A stretch of 64,000 bases of DNA from the NCBI RefSeq assembly GCF_014217215.1, contig NZ_CP056080.1, forward strand, positions 2,379,068 through 2,443,067, given 5' to 3'. A program made the position numbers and the translations under genes. Under the pieces are notes generated by a model. It ran no database searches and was not told the DNA's origin. It saw only the letters and a list, made by a program, of their open reading frames with translations. This document shows, in pieces, positions 38,678 through 47,911 of the stretch. This DNA comes from Rothia nasimurium (GTDB taxonomy: Bacteria; Actinomycetota; Actinomycetes; Actinomycetales; Micrococcaceae). How positions within the stretch are numbered: the first letter of the stretch is position 1; every line of letters starts with the position of its first letter.

Positions 38678-39958
38678 CTATATATCGTTCCTGTGTACCA
38701 GCTGGGAATATTGGCCAGCTAGCCCGCCCTTACCGTAAGACATCCTGCGGTGCAGGGCCTCTAGCGGGCCGGGCTTGCCCGCAGCTTCAAGAGCCACCGC
38801 CACAAGAACCGTCACCAGCCACCCGCCGGTGCCAACCAGCAGGAGCACGGAGGCACCGGCGTCCGCAAAGAGCCCCAGGGCAAAGCCACCGAAGACCACT
38901 AAGAAAATCACCGACTGCAGCACGTAACCGGTCATAGACCGCTTACCCAGGGCAATCAGGGGCCGAAGCGGGGCAGGGACGGGGGCACCGGCGTCCACAC
39001 GCTCCTGAACCCCGGTTAGTGCCAACGCCAGCAGGGCAATAAAGCCCGGGCCACCCAGAACACCCAGGGTCATCGTGAGCACCCCGAAAACACCGGTAGG
39101 CAGCACGTCCAGGGCCTCAAGCCCGGCAGGAATACCGGTGCCCAGGGCAGCAACCAGGCCAACCCCGGCCAGCCACACCAGCACCCGGCGGTGACGCGCG
39201 GGATCAGCCAGCACGCCCTCACGCGCCAGCACAAACCCCAGAAGCATCAGCGGGAGCAACATAAAAGCCTGCAAGGGCACGCCGAGGAAGCTACCGAGCA
39301 GCACAATCAGGCCGTTGAGCAGTACCGACCAGTAGCTCGTTATGGGCAGTAGGCCACCGCTGCTACCCCCGCCCAGTAGCTCCTGAAGCTGGCCAGCACC
39401 GAGCACCGCTTCAAGCAAAAGCACCCCGGCCAGAGCCACCAGGTTGGTCACAGCAAAAAGCGTACCGGCCACCCAGAGCAAGACCTTGGTGCGCACCGCG
39501 ATCAGGCAAGCCATGAATAGGCCAATCAGGCCGTAGGCCAGCATGATGTCACCCCAGAAGAGAAAGACCATGTGTAGGGCGCCAAAGATCGCCAGCATAC
39601 CGTAGCGGCGGGCGATCACTCCGCGGGCCTTAGGCAGTGGGTAGCCGCGCCGGTAGAGACTGGCGGCAATCAGCCCCACGCCAAAGCCCAGCAGGGTTGA
39701 GAACATGGGGAAGCCGCGGGCATGCACGAAGGAGGTGGTGAACATGATGGTCAGCTTGTCCCAGAAGCTGTCATTTACCACCCGGCCCGTCATCGAGGCC
39801 GGGCCACCGGCAAAGAGAACCCAGGCCGTGGTCACGTTAGCCACCGCGATGCCCCAGAGCATCAGCCCGCGGGCAACATCGGGCACAAGTATGCGAGATG
39901 TAGGAAGAGTTTGAGGGGGCTGGGGCTGAGGCTGGAGGGTCTGGTGTGGGTGCTCCAT
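38678..39958 (-). CDS. DUF418 membrane protein
   Basis: 426 residues from ATG 39958 (GAAAGGTAGTA upstream); longer in-frame starts lack a ribosome site. About ten membrane helices. The N-terminal RILVPDVARGLMLWGIAVAN and the C-terminal RPLIALGKRSMTGYVLQS are typical of DUF418, a family related to acyltransferase-3-like membrane proteins. Biochemical role unknown. The first 30 residues are a Gln/Pro-rich cytoplasmic stretch. Confidence 0.88.
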   Translation of the reverse strand: MEHPHQTLQPQPQPPQTLPTSRILVPDVARGLMLWGIAVANVTTAWVLFAGGPASMTGRVVNDSFWDKLTIMFTTSFVHARGFPMFSTLLGFGVGLIAASLYRRGYPLPKARGVIARRYGMLAIFGALHMVFLFWGDIMLAYGLIGLFMACLIAVRTKVLLWVAGTLFAVTNLVALAGVLLLEAVLGAGQLQELLGGGSSGGLLPITSYWSVLLNGLIVLLGSFLGVPLQAFMLLPLMLLGFVLAREGVLADPARHRRVLVWLAGVGLVAALGTGIPAGLEALDVLPTGVFGVLTMTLGVLGGPGFIALLALALTGVQERVDAGAPVPAPLRPLIALGKRSMTGYVLQSVIFLVVFGGFALGLFADAGASVLLLVGTGGWLVTVLVAVALEAAGKPGPLEALHRRMSYGKGGLAGQYSQLVHRNDI

Positions 39959-40046
39959 TACTACCTTTCGTGTGTGGGTCTCTGCTTCTACCCTAGAGAA
40001 AACGGAGCTAGGGCGCATCCGCCGGGCGGGTGAAAAACGCTTTAAA

Positions 40047-40086
40047 CACCGATGGCGAGACCCCCATACTGGTCTCGCCATCGGTG
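40047..40086 (-). terminator. Perfect 16-bp hairpin after the 112-aa gene
   Basis: CACCGATGGCGAGACC (40047-40062) and GGTCTCGCCATCGGTG (40071-40086). On the minus strand TTTAAA follows. It is 200 bases after the stop of the gene at 40288; the interval 40087-40287 holds no gene. Confidence 0.75.
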
Positions 40087-40287
40087 AGTGAAAACCGGGT
40101 TCAGCATTACCCGCTTTTCGAAGTACACACACATTCGCTTCTTACAGTCTTTCGAGCTGTTACATCTATATAACCGCACTAGGCTTGAACTGGGTTTTGA
40201 GTTGCCTGGGAGCAAGCTGGGTATTTTCGCGGACGCCCGTGGGCGCCTCCCGGAGCACAAGCAGGCCCCGGCCAGCCCGGGGAACTT

Positions 40288-40626
40288 CTAGGAGAAGTAA
40301 CCAATCAAGAAGAACCAGAGCACCGGATTAGCGAGTACAGACACCACCAGAATCACGATGAACCAGAGCGTATGCCGGGCAAAGCGCAACAGACCCACCA
40401 GGGCCAGTACAAAGGCCAGGGTAGCTGCCACAACAGAAATCGCCATAAACCCCAAGAAAGTCGCTAGAACCGTTGAGGGGGACCCCACGTTCACCACAAA
40501 AGCCAACACCAGCGTCAGCACCGCCACGCCCTCGGTAATCGCAGCCGCAATCAGGGTCTGGGTGCTCTGCGGGCGGCGGGTACGGGCAGCAGGAGGTGTC
40601 GATTGTAAAGCCATACCCTCTAGCAT
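40288..40626 (-). CDS. Membrane protein of unknown function
   Basis: 112 residues from ATG 40626 (MLEGMALQS), chosen because GGGGAG is 7 bases upstream. Three hydrophobic helices (about 24-46, 53-76, 84-108) with few charged residues. No family recognised. It lies downstream of rplI, separated from it by a strong terminator. Confidence 0.72.
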   Translation of the reverse strand: MLEGMALQSTPPAARTRRPQSTQTLIAAAITEGVAVLTLVLAFVVNVGSPSTVLATFLGFMAISVVAATLAFVLALVGLLRFARHTLWFIVILVVSVLANPVLWFFLIGYFS

Positions 40627-40669
40627 GCCAGACTCCCCTGTGAAAACCGCAAGCCCACCACACGCAGAA

Positions 40670-40703
40670 CGCCCCGCTCCCCCCAAGAAGGGGGAGCGGG
40701 GCG
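40670..40703 (-). terminator. Terminator of the rpsF-rplI operon
   Basis: A perfect 14-bp GC stem (40670-40683 with 40690-40703) 40 bases after rplI on the minus strand. The T-run is weak (GTTCTG). Confidence 0.75.
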
Positions 40704-40745
40704 TCCTCATGCTGCTAGAAACCTAGCGAATAATCCTCAGGGGAA

Positions 40746-41195
40746 TTACTCGGCTATAACGTCCAGCTCAACGTTAGCTACAACGTCTTCGTGCAGACGC
40801 ACAGAAACGGTGTAAACGCCGGTACGCTTGATAGCGGAACCGAGGTTGATAGCGCGCTTGTCGACGGAGCCTGCGCCTGATGCCTCAATGGCGTCAGCAA
40901 CGTGCTCAGCCTTGACGGTGCCGAAGAGGCGGCCGTCAGCGCCAGCCTTGTGAGCAACAACAACGGGCTTTGCTGACAGAGCAGCTGCGGTTGCCTTTGC
41001 TTCTTCGAGGTTAGCCTTGGCGCGAGCAGCGCGTGCTACGCGGATGGACTCAACCTGCTTTTCGCCGCCTACAGTCCAGGTAACTGCGAAGCCGCGGGGC
41101 AGCAGGTAGTTACGTGCGTAGCCGTCCTTTACGGTGACGACGTCGCCAGCGGCACCGAGACCGGTGACTTCCTGAGTAAGAATGATCTTAGCCAT
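40746..41195 (-). CDS. rplI: 50S ribosomal protein L9
   Basis: 149 residues, standard length. N-terminal globular domain with [22 protein letters not shown], a long connecting helix and a C-terminal domain that ends [16 protein letters not shown]. It binds 23S rRNA domain V and helps keep the frame. It is the last gene of rpsF-ssb-rpsR-rplI, with AGGAGAG upstream. Confidence 0.98.
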   Translation of the reverse strand: MAKIILTQEVTGLGAAGDVVTVKDGYARNYLLPRGFAVTWTVGGEKQVESIRVARAARAKANLEEAKATAAALSAKPVVVAHKAGADGRLFGTVKAEHVADAIEASGAGSVDKRAINLGSAIKRTGVYTVSVRLHEDVVANVELDVIAE

Positions 41196-41217
41196 GTTCT
41201 TCTACTCTCCTATCGAT

Positions 41218-41454
41218 TTAGCGGCCAGCGCCTGAGTAGGGCAGCAGTGCAACTTCGCGGGCGTTCTTGATTGCCTGAGCGATCTTGCGCTGTTCCTGAA
41301 CGGTCACGCCGGTGACGCGACGTGCACGGATCTTGCCGCGGTCGGAGATGAACTTACGCAGAAGTGCGACGTCCTTGTAGTCGATTACGGTGACGTCAGC
41401 AGCCTTCAGGGGGTTCTGCTTGGGTTTGGGCTTGCGGATTTCAGCCTTAGCCAT
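41218..41454 (-). CDS. rpsR: 30S ribosomal protein S18
   Basis: 78 residues. Contains [29 protein letters not shown] and the ending [10 protein letters not shown] typical of S18. It binds 16S rRNA together with S6, whose gene starts the operon. There are no zinc-binding cysteines, so it is the zinc-independent (C-) form. GTG or ATG is not in question: ATG with AAAGGAGC before it. Confidence 0.98.
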   Translation of the reverse strand: MAKAEIRKPKPKQNPLKAADVTVIDYKDVALLRKFISDRGKIRARRVTGVTVQEQRKIAQAIKNAREVALLPYSGAGR

Positions 41455-41583
41455 CGTGGTGCTCCTTTTTCTGGTGGGAGCCCGCGGGATAAACCGCGGG
41501 ATGGATGAATATTTTGTCTTAGTTCAAAGAAGGACGCCGGGCGCCCCTTCCCTTCTGCCGTGCAGGCGGTACCTGCCCGGGGT

Positions 41584-42252
41584 TTAGAAGGGGGGTTCGT
41601 CGTCTGTGCCGGATCCCCAGTCGTAGTTGCCACCGGACTGCTGGCCCCAGGGGTCAGCAGCGGGTGCCTGCTGGGCAGGTGCGGCCTGGGGGGCTGCTGC
41701 GGGTGCGGCAGGGGCAGCGTTGAAGTTGCCCTGCTGTGCGCCGCCGGTGTTGCCACCGAAGCCGCCCTGGTTGCCGTAGCCTGCGCCGCCGCCGTAACCA
41801 CCCTGGCCACCGGCATTGAAGCCGTTGCCCTGCTGGTTGCCGTAGCCGCCGCCGAAGCCCTGGTCGCCACCGAAGTTGCCACCTGAGCGCTGGTTGCGGG
41901 ATACGTTAGCGGAGGCGAAGCGGAGTGAGGGACCGATTTCTTCGATCTCTAGCTCCATGCTGGTGCGGCGTTCGCCTTCTTTAGTTTCATACGAGCGAGA
42001 CTTCAGACGGCCCTGCGCGATGACGCGCATGCCCTTCTTCAGGGTCTCGGCGACGTTCTCGGCAGCTTCGCGCCAGACGCTGGCGCGCAGGAAGAGGGTC
42101 TCGCCTTCTTTCCATTCGCCGGAAGCGCGGTCGAAGTTGCGGGGAGTCGAAGCGATCGTGAAGTTAGCTACCGCTGCACCGTTGGGGGTGAAGCGAAGCT
42201 CAGGATCGCCGGTCAGGTTACCGATGACGGTAATGACGGTATCGCCAGCCAT
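41584..42252 (-). CDS. ssb: Single-stranded DNA-binding protein
   Basis: 222 residues. OB-fold 1-110 opening with [19 protein letters not shown], a Gly/Asn/Gln/Ala-rich flexible linker (about 118-208) with GGYGN-type repeats, and the acidic tip DDEPPF that recruits replication partners. Longer linker than E. coli SSB (178 residues), in keeping with actinobacteria. In the ribosomal operon between S6 and S18, as is usual. Confidence 0.97.
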   Translation of the reverse strand: MAGDTVITVIGNLTGDPELRFTPNGAAVANFTIASTPRNFDRASGEWKEGETLFLRASVWREAAENVAETLKKGMRVIAQGRLKSRSYETKEGERRTSMELEIEEIGPSLRFASANVSRNQRSGGNFGGDQGFGGGYGNQQGNGFNAGGQGGYGGGAGYGNQGGFGGNTGGAQQGNFNAAPAAPAAAPQAAPAQQAPAADPWGQQSGGNYDWGSGTDDEPPF

Positions 42253-42340
42253 GTGATGCCTCCAGTCGTAATAAGAGTAAGTATTTGAAGTTTTGCACGG
42301 GGGTCTGACATTTTAGTGAACAGGGCCCCGTCTCAAACAT

Positions 42341-42646
42341 TTACTTGGAGGAGATCTGCTGATCTTCCGGGCGGATGATCTTGGTGCGCATGACGGATTC
42401 GTTCAGGTTCAGAACGCGGTCCAGTTCAGCTGCAGTCTCGGGGGTTGAGGTGAAGTTAACGACGGCGTAGATGCCTTCGGACTTCTTCTGGATCTCGTAA
42501 GCGAGCTTACGGCGGCCCCAGATGTCCATGTTGTCAACGGTGCCGTTGTCCTTGGTGACAACTTCGAGGAACTTGGTGAGGGTGGGCTCTACGGCCTTGT
42601 CCTCTACCTCGGGGTTGAGGATAACCATCAGTTCGTATGCACGCAT
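42341..42646 (-). CDS. rpsF: 30S ribosomal protein S6
   Basis: 101 residues. Opening [16 protein letters not shown] and [18 protein letters not shown] are S6 marks; ending [10 protein letters not shown]. It partners S18 on the platform of the small subunit. First gene of the operon with GGAGGGG 8 bases before the ATG. The 176 bases upstream (42647-42822) should hold the operon promoter; I could not settle on one. Confidence 0.98.
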   Translation of the reverse strand: MRAYELMVILNPEVEDKAVEPTLTKFLEVVTKDNGTVDNMDIWGRRKLAYEIQKKSEGIYAVVNFTSTPETAAELDRVLNLNESVMRTKIIRPEDQQISSK

Positions 42647-42822
42647 GATTAAACCCCTCCTTTGGGCTAAGCGGCTATGGGATTTCCATAGCAGGAGATT
42701 ACGTACGGTCTGGCCGGTCTCAGGTGTTGGCCGAGTGCCAGCACAGACTTGACCAACTTTACCGCAGGACGCCCGGTTTGGGCAGGGGTGGCGCGGTTAA
42801 AGCGGTGTTGTTCACAGCACCA

Positions 42823-43176
42823 TTAGTAGATGCGGCGGTTAGCGAGGGCGTTGAGGTAGCCGACGCGTACGGGGATGGTGAAGAGGTCCCAGATCATGAC
42901 AATGACCAGGGGAATGTAGAAGATCCAGCCGATGAAGGGCACAGCCGCGGTGATACCGCCCGCGATGAGGTTACCCACGATGTAGAAGATGCCCATGATG
43001 GGCTGGCGCAGGTAGAACTTATGGGCCCCGAGCCACCAGAGGAAGAAGAAAAGCAGGTAGGCCACCAGGGTGGACTTGGCCTGCACGATGTAGACCGGCT
43101 GGCCCTGCGCAAAGGAGCGGGCGCGGCTGGGATTGTTGATGTAGGTGGGCTGGTAATGCTGGGGCTGTTCGGGCAT
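42823..43176 (-). CDS. TM2-domain membrane protein
   Basis: 117 residues. A Gln/Tyr/Pro-rich N-terminus, then a TM2 domain (about 40-100) with the KSTLVAYLLFFFLWWLGAHKFYLR block and a second helix pair. TM2 proteins are small membrane proteins of unknown role. Stop at 42823 is 177 bases before rpsF on the same strand. It follows the TcaA-like gene by 25 bases and is probably co-transcribed with it. Confidence 0.88.
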   Translation of the reverse strand: MPEQPQHYQPTYINNPSRARSFAQGQPVYIVQAKSTLVAYLLFFFLWWLGAHKFYLRQPIMGIFYIVGNLIAGGITAAVPFIGWIFYIPLVIVMIWDLFTIPVRVGYLNALANRRIY

Positions 43177-43201
43177 GGTCTCCTGCCTTTAGAAGGTGGG
43201 C

Positions 43202-44476
43202 CTAGAGTGAGGCCACAAATTTTTGGAGGGTGGATTTGGAGGCTTCTTCCTCCACGATGGCTTGGCGTAGCTGGGCTTCGCTTTCTTCACTGCCACCAAG
43301 GCCCACGCTAATACTTGCTTGGGCTCCATCTGAGACTACCTCAGCGTTGATGTAAAAGGGGATGATTTCTCGTTGGGCTTTACCGTCAGCGAGGTAGGTA
43401 ACCTCGAAGGTCGCCTGGCGGTAGCGCGAGGCCCTCCAGACGCGGGGGTCAGTGCGGTCTGGCACCAGATAGAAGGCGGGACGATCGGTAAGCTCCCAGG
43501 AAACATCGTTAATAACAGCGGTGGAGTCCTCCCCGTGGAGGATCGAGGTAGGGCAGCCCGGGGCGTCCAACCGTCGAGCGCTTTCGCAACGCTCTAGCCA
43601 GGAGGTGATGAGGTTGTTGGTTTCATTCCACATGCGCGGGGACGGGCGCACGTCGAGGGTGAGCTCCTGAGCATTTGTTCCGTCGCCCGGTAGAGGAGCG
43701 GTAACGGTATGGTGGGCATGTCGGAGGGTGTAGTAGGAGCTGCTGGGCAGGGTGAAATCGTAGGTGCCAGGCAGGGTGGGGATAACCCACTGATACCCGG
43801 CCTCTGTTTCTGTACGGCGCGTAACGGGAAGGTCGAGGGACTGGCCGTTGACCTGCACCCCAGCGAGCGCCACCGGCGCGGTGAGGGTGAGGTAGGACTG
43901 GGCGGGGGTGGCAAGTTGCCAGCTGTCATTGAAGGGCCCGGTGCGGGGCACCTGGGTGAGTGGCAGGGTGAGCTGGTGGTCTTGCCCGGCAACGGTGGCG
44001 AGGACGCTGGCTGTGACCTGCCCGGTGGCGTCCTTGCTGGTGCCGGTGATGGTGTAGTTTTCTACGCGCCCCTGGGCGGCGCGGTAGATGGAGTTGGTGA
44101 GGTAGGTGTAGGTGAAGTCGCTGTAGGCACCGCGGTCGATACCGGCGATGTAGTCGCCGCGTTCGAGGGCGCTCATGTAGCGGTCCACGCTGTCTTCGGG
44201 GGTGTGGGTGAGGGAGAGGTAGTTGCCTACTGCGGCTACTAGCACAGCGAGTAGGGTGACGAAGATGGTGGTGAGGATGAGGCGGACGCGGACGGTGCGG
44301 GCGTCCTTGCGGGTAAGGACGCCGGCGGCACGCCCGGAGAACTCCCCAACCTGGCCGGGAATTCGGCTTACTCGCTGAAAAGAGGTGGTGAAGGTGTCGC
44401 GCACAGCCTCGGGGCGGGCGTGGGAGACGGTACGGGCCAGCCACTGTTCGCCGTCCTTTTTCTTGCGCTCAACCAT
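43202..44476 (-). CDS. Single-pass protein with large extracytoplasmic region (TcaA-like)
   Basis: 424 residues. Cytoplasmic 1-63 with basic residues, one membrane helix at about 66-88, then an extracytoplasmic region of about 335 residues beginning TPEDSVDRYMSALERGDY. The layout of repeated beta-rich domains after a YLxxLxxGDY-like opening resembles TcaA-type envelope proteins, but sequence similarity is only my impression. No catalytic motif is seen. Confidence 0.72.
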   Translation of the reverse strand: MVERKKKDGEQWLARTVSHARPEAVRDTFTTSFQRVSRIPGQVGEFSGRAAGVLTRKDARTVRVRLILTTIFVTLLAVLVAAVGNYLSLTHTPEDSVDRYMSALERGDYIAGIDRGAYSDFTYTYLTNSIYRAAQGRVENYTITGTSKDATGQVTASVLATVAGQDHQLTLPLTQVPRTGPFNDSWQLATPAQSYLTLTAPVALAGVQVNGQSLDLPVTRRTETEAGYQWVIPTLPGTYDFTLPSSSYYTLRHAHHTVTAPLPGDGTNAQELTLDVRPSPRMWNETNNLITSWLERCESARRLDAPGCPTSILHGEDSTAVINDVSWELTDRPAFYLVPDRTDPRVWRASRYRQATFEVTYLADGKAQREIIPFYINAEVVSDGAQASISVGLGGSEESEAQLRQAIVEEEASKSTLQKFVASL

Positions 44477-44502
44477 GACTCTATTGTAAAGCCAAACAAT
44501 AA

Positions 44503-44542
44503 GGGTGGTGACTTCTTTCCCCTTGAGAAGAAGTCACCACCC
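44503..44542 (-). terminator. Terminator of the ABC-2 exporter operon
   Basis: A perfect 15-bp stem (44503-44517 with 44528-44542), 24 bases after the permease stop, then TTATTGTTT on the minus strand. Confidence 0.85.
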
Positions 44543-44566
44543 ATGCCAGTCAAGAACTAGCTAGTT

Positions 44567-45463
44567 TTAGCCGCGGGCGTCCGTCAGGGTAAACCGCAGG
44601 TAGCCCAGCAGGGCGGGCACGGCGGCCCAGAGGGCAAACCAGGCGCCGCCTTCCAGGTAGCTGATGTCGGCGTCTGAACTCAGGTCGTAGGTGAGAATGA
44701 CGCGGCCTAAGCCCGAGGGCAGGTAGTTGTAGGCGTCCGCCACCCACTCGAACTGGCCCATGAAGATAGCGGCAATAATGGGCAGTACGAAGAGTAGGAA
44801 GACCACCATGGCAATGCCGCCAGCGTTATTACGGAAGAGGGCACCGAAGCCGTAGCCCATCCAGGTCATGAACATGAAGTAGATACCCACAGCCACCCAG
44901 TTGAGCACCAGCCCATCGGTGAATTCCAGGGTGTCTCGGATAGCTGAATCAAGCACGGGGTAGCCTGCAGCATAGGCCAGGGCAGCCAGTACAAAGCCCA
45001 GCACGAAGCCGTAGACGCTCAGAACTAGCAGCTTGGCAATATAGAGCGATGAACGGCGGGGAACAACGGTCAGACTAGTATGTATAGACCGAGTGGCATA
45101 TTCAGCACCGATAAATACAGCTGCAACAGCCGCAATCAGCATATTGGCTAGATCAACACCCGAAGCACCCAGGGCATATGCCATATTGGTCATAGACTCG
45201 ATGCCGGCGTTGGTTTGAGCCATGCCCTCAGAGGCCTGAGCCATCATCTCAGCGTTCTCTGCCATAGAGTTCAGCATGAGGGAGTACAGCGGGGCCATAC
45301 CCACCATGACCACAGCCAGAATCAGGGTCATGACCCAGTTGGTGGTGAGGGTGCGGAACTTCAGCACCTCAGAGCGCAGCACGCCCCAGAAGGTCAGCTT
45401 GCGGTCGGCAAAACGGGAGTGGTTTACCTGCGCGGACGCGGGAGAAACAGATGCGGTGGTCAT
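44567..45463 (-). CDS. ABC-2 type exporter permease
   Basis: 298 residues. About six membrane helices after a cytoplasmic N-terminus (FWGVLRSEVLKFRTLTTNW), with a long Met/Gln-rich extracellular loop (about 65-95). It is the membrane half of the exporter whose ATPase gene ends two bases upstream. Substrate may be an antibiotic or peptide, as for other BcrA/NatA-type pairs; this is inference. Confidence 0.9.
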   Translation of the reverse strand: MTTASVSPASAQVNHSRFADRKLTFWGVLRSEVLKFRTLTTNWVMTLILAVVMVGMAPLYSLMLNSMAENAEMMAQASEGMAQTNAGIESMTNMAYALGASGVDLANMLIAAVAAVFIGAEYATRSIHTSLTVVPRRSSLYIAKLLVLSVYGFVLGFVLAALAYAAGYPVLDSAIRDTLEFTDGLVLNWVAVGIYFMFMTWMGYGFGALFRNNAGGIAMVVFLLFVLPIIAAIFMGQFEWVADAYNYLPSGLGRVILTYDLSSDADISYLEGGAWFALWAAVPALLGYLRFTLTDARG

Positions 45464-45465
45464 GG

Positions 45466-46482
45466 TTAGTTCTCCTGTGCTGAGGTTGAGGACCAGGGAG
45501 TTGCCGGGGCGGGGGATCCCGCCGGGGGCTGGGAGCTGCCGGGTGCGTCCGCACCGCCGTCGGGCTGAGGGGTAGCGAAGCTAGCCGAGGTGTATTCCAC
45601 ATCGTCGCGGGTCATATTCATGTAGACCTGCTCCAGGGTGGACTTCTGCGGGGTGAGCTCGTGCAGCAGCACACCGGCCCCCTGGGCTAGGCGGGCCAGG
45701 TCGCGGGCGTCCACCTGCTCCACCATCAGGCCGTCCGTTTCGAGGGCGGTGAAGGTGTGGCCGGCTTCATTTAGGGCGGTAGCGAAGGTATCGCGGGCGT
45801 CGGTGCGCACAAGAACCTTATTTTCATCGCCGATCTTCAGGAAGTCTTCCATGGAGCAGTTGGCCAGCAGACGGCCGCGGCCAATCACGATGAGGTCGTC
45901 GGCAGTCTGGGACATCTCACTCATCAAGTGGGAAGAAATCAGCACGGCCCGACCCTCAGAAGCCAGGTGGCGGGCAAGGTTACGCACCCAGATAACACCT
46001 TCGGGGTCAAGGCCGTTGACGGGTTCATCGAGGATGACGTTCTGGGGGTCACCCAGCAGGGCGGCAGCGATACCCATGCGCTGGCCCATACCCAGGGAGA
46101 AGCCCTTGACCTTCTTCTTCGAGACAGCGGCTAGGCCGGTCATCTCAATAACCTCGTCAACACGGGATTTCGGGATGCCGTGCGTCAGCGCCAGCGAGCG
46201 CAGGTGGGCTGCCCCGTTACGCCCGGGGTGCATGGCCTTGGCGTCGAGGAGGGCGCCGACAGAGGTGAGCGGGCTTTTGAGGGAGCGGTAGGGCTGGCCG
46301 TCGACCAGGGCGCTGCCCTTGGAGGGCTTTTCTAGCCCTACCAGCATTCGCATGGTGGTGGATTTGCCTGCGCCGTTGGGGCCGAGAAAGCCGGTGACTC
46401 GGCCGTTGGGCACGGTGAAGCTGATGTCGTTGACGGCCGTTTTAGGGCCGTAGGTTTTGGTGAGGTTTCTGACCTCGAGCAT
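45466..46482 (-). CDS. ABC exporter ATP-binding protein
   Basis: 338 residues. Walker A GPNGAGKST (36-44), signature SLGMGQRMGIA, Walker B NVILDEPVNGLDPEG and a switch His (ISSHLMSEM). It resembles BcrA/CcmA-type ATPases. The C-terminal 30 residues form a Pro/Gly/Ser tail not needed for the fold. Operon with the permease that follows. Regulation is not visible. Confidence 0.94.
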   Translation of the reverse strand: MLEVRNLTKTYGPKTAVNDISFTVPNGRVTGFLGPNGAGKSTTMRMLVGLEKPSKGSALVDGQPYRSLKSPLTSVGALLDAKAMHPGRNGAAHLRSLALTHGIPKSRVDEVIEMTGLAAVSKKKVKGFSLGMGQRMGIAAALLGDPQNVILDEPVNGLDPEGVIWVRNLARHLASEGRAVLISSHLMSEMSQTADDLIVIGRGRLLANCSMEDFLKIGDENKVLVRTDARDTFATALNEAGHTFTALETDGLMVEQVDARDLARLAQGAGVLLHELTPQKSTLEQVYMNMTRDDVEYTSASFATPQPDGGADAPGSSQPPAGSPAPATPWSSTSAQEN

Positions 46483-46618
46483 GGGTCTCCCCTTGTTGTG
46501 CGTGACGGTATCACTTTTAACACTAGGGGGTCAGGCTGAAGAAAACATCAGCCTGCGGGGTGAGTTCTTCTTACTTCCTCAGTATGAAAGTCAATCTCGC
46601 CAACCACTACTTTTTCCT

Positions 46619-47242
46619 CTAGCCCATTTGGAGCAGGTGTATGGGTAGGACGCATAGACCTGCCCAGAGAGCCGATGCAAAAGTTCCTACAATGAACTTT
46701 TCAGCGAGACTGCTCTTTGCGCGAATCTCAGGGTAACGAGCCAGCCCCTTGACTGCTACCACCGCTGCTAAAAGTGCTGGCTGTGCAAAGACGAGCAGCA
46801 CGGCGATAGTTAAGCGCTCAAAGATTCCAATCCAGTGACCACCGGCTAACAGAGCACTTTCATGTGTTTTTGGCGAACTCAGCGTTCCCTCAATCTGCAG
46901 CTGTTCACCTTCCGGTGTTGTTATCACCCCATGCAGTTGCTTCGAGTCGTCAGAGCCAGCGGAGATTTCAGGTTCACGGTGTGCGATACGGTTTAGCAAA
47001 GTTGCTAGAGGAAGACTTCCGCCACAAGCTGCGGCCCAAACAGCACACACGGTCAGCACCCCAATTTCCTGATAAGAGTCTATATACCCATAGAGGCTTA
47101 CCACGAGTACGGTAACCATGAGTGCTGTTTGAAGAATAAGCAGGAACCCTGCTCCTGGCATTCTTTTGAGAGCGGGTCGCAAGCTAGGCAGAATACCCGC
47201 TAGACCCACGACTGCTAAGGCACAGGCTAAAAAGACGCTCAT
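46619..47242 (-). CDS. Membrane protein paired with an HTH gene
   Basis: 207 residues. Four to five helices: about 2-18, 31-52, 62-85, 145-165 and 185-204; a polar stretch (92-135) includes the phrase LHGVITTPEGEQLQIEG. No family recognised. It starts 25 bases after the HTH gene on the same strand; the two look like one unit, arranged like sensor or SatD/SatE-like pairs. A weak hairpin at 46531-46555 follows it. Confidence 0.75.
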   Translation of the reverse strand: MSVFLACALAVVGLAGILPSLRPALKRMPGAGFLLILQTALMVTVLVVSLYGYIDSYQEIGVLTVCAVWAAACGGSLPLATLLNRIAHREPEISAGSDDSKQLHGVITTPEGEQLQIEGTLSSPKTHESALLAGGHWIGIFERLTIAVLLVFAQPALLAAVVAVKGLARYPEIRAKSSLAEKFIVGTFASALWAGLCVLPIHLLQMG

Positions 47243-47267
47243 ACAGCTCCCTCATCATTGAGTTTCA

Positions 47268-47846
47268 CTACCGCAGGATTTCTACCAGTTCGTCTATTAG
47301 GGCTCGTGTTTCAGACCAGTAGCCCTCACTGAGCCGCTGGCTCACGGCAGACTGACTTATCCCAAGTTTTTCAGCTATCTGTTTCTGAGACAACCCCTGA
47401 CGAGCCATTTCTCCTGCCTGCTGGCGGGTTTCTTGCCGGTCTATTTCAAGACGGGCGAGCAGGCTCAGGGCTCTATCAACCAGCTGAGCTGACGCTACAG
47501 ACCCAGCGAAGCAGCAGCGTCCTTTTGTTTTTTTAGCCCGCTCAACCGCTCTGCGGGCGTACTCAAAGGCAGGCCCGGCCCCTGCCCGAGTTTCTGCAGG
47601 TAGCGGGGCATTTACCGGGCCCTCCCCTATGCCCACGTACCAGTGACCGGTACGCACCAGGGCAAGAGCGGTTACAAGCGCAGTAGCTGGGTCATCGAAC
47701 ACCGCTTGGGCTTCGTCGCCTGCGGTGCGCTGGAACGGACGGAGCGGGGCGCCGCTACCCTCTAGCCCTTCGACAAGGGTAAAGAGGTCGGGGATTCGAT
47801 CCTTATCACCGGATGAGCCCACCTGGTCAACAGTCAGAACAAACAT
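47268..47846 (-). CDS. SatD-like protein with C-terminal HTH
   Basis: 192 residues. The N-terminal part (MFVLTVDQVGSSGDKDR, then FQRTAGDEAQAVFDDP and WYVGIGEGPV) resembles the SatD family; the C-terminus (about 145-175) has a sigma-like HTH, MARQGLSQKQIAEKLGIS. This suggests a cytoplasmic sensor-regulator. A 21-bp perfect palindrome overlaps its promoter, 3 bases before the ATG, with no Shine-Dalgarno, so it is probably a leaderless, self-regulating gene. Function otherwise unknown. Confidence 0.78.
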   Translation of the reverse strand: MFVLTVDQVGSSGDKDRIPDLFTLVEGLEGSGAPLRPFQRTAGDEAQAVFDDPATALVTALALVRTGHWYVGIGEGPVNAPLPAETRAGAGPAFEYARRAVERAKKTKGRCCFAGSVASAQLVDRALSLLARLEIDRQETRQQAGEMARQGLSQKQIAEKLGISQSAVSQRLSEGYWSETRALIDELVEILR

Positions 47847-47849
47847 AAG

Positions 47850-47895
47850 ATAAGCATATAGCCTTATATATTCATATATAAGGCTATATGCTTAT
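47850..47895. promoter_or_regulatory. Perfect 21-bp palindromic operator
   Basis: Arms at 47850-47870 and 47875-47895 match exactly around TTCA. The AT-rich core includes CATATAGCCTTATATA. It sits between the end of cca and the start of the HTH gene, with its edge 3 bases from the ATG. As an operator it would fit a dimeric HTH protein; it could also form a hairpin after cca, but no T-run follows. Confidence 0.75.
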
Positions 47896-47911
47896 ACCCA
47901 AGTTTCTGGCC

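Noticed and set aside
38535..40287. CA-rich stretches on both sides of the DUF418 gene as a repeat pair
   Set aside because: Both contain ACACACA and GCTGGG words, but the alignment is too weak to call a repeat.
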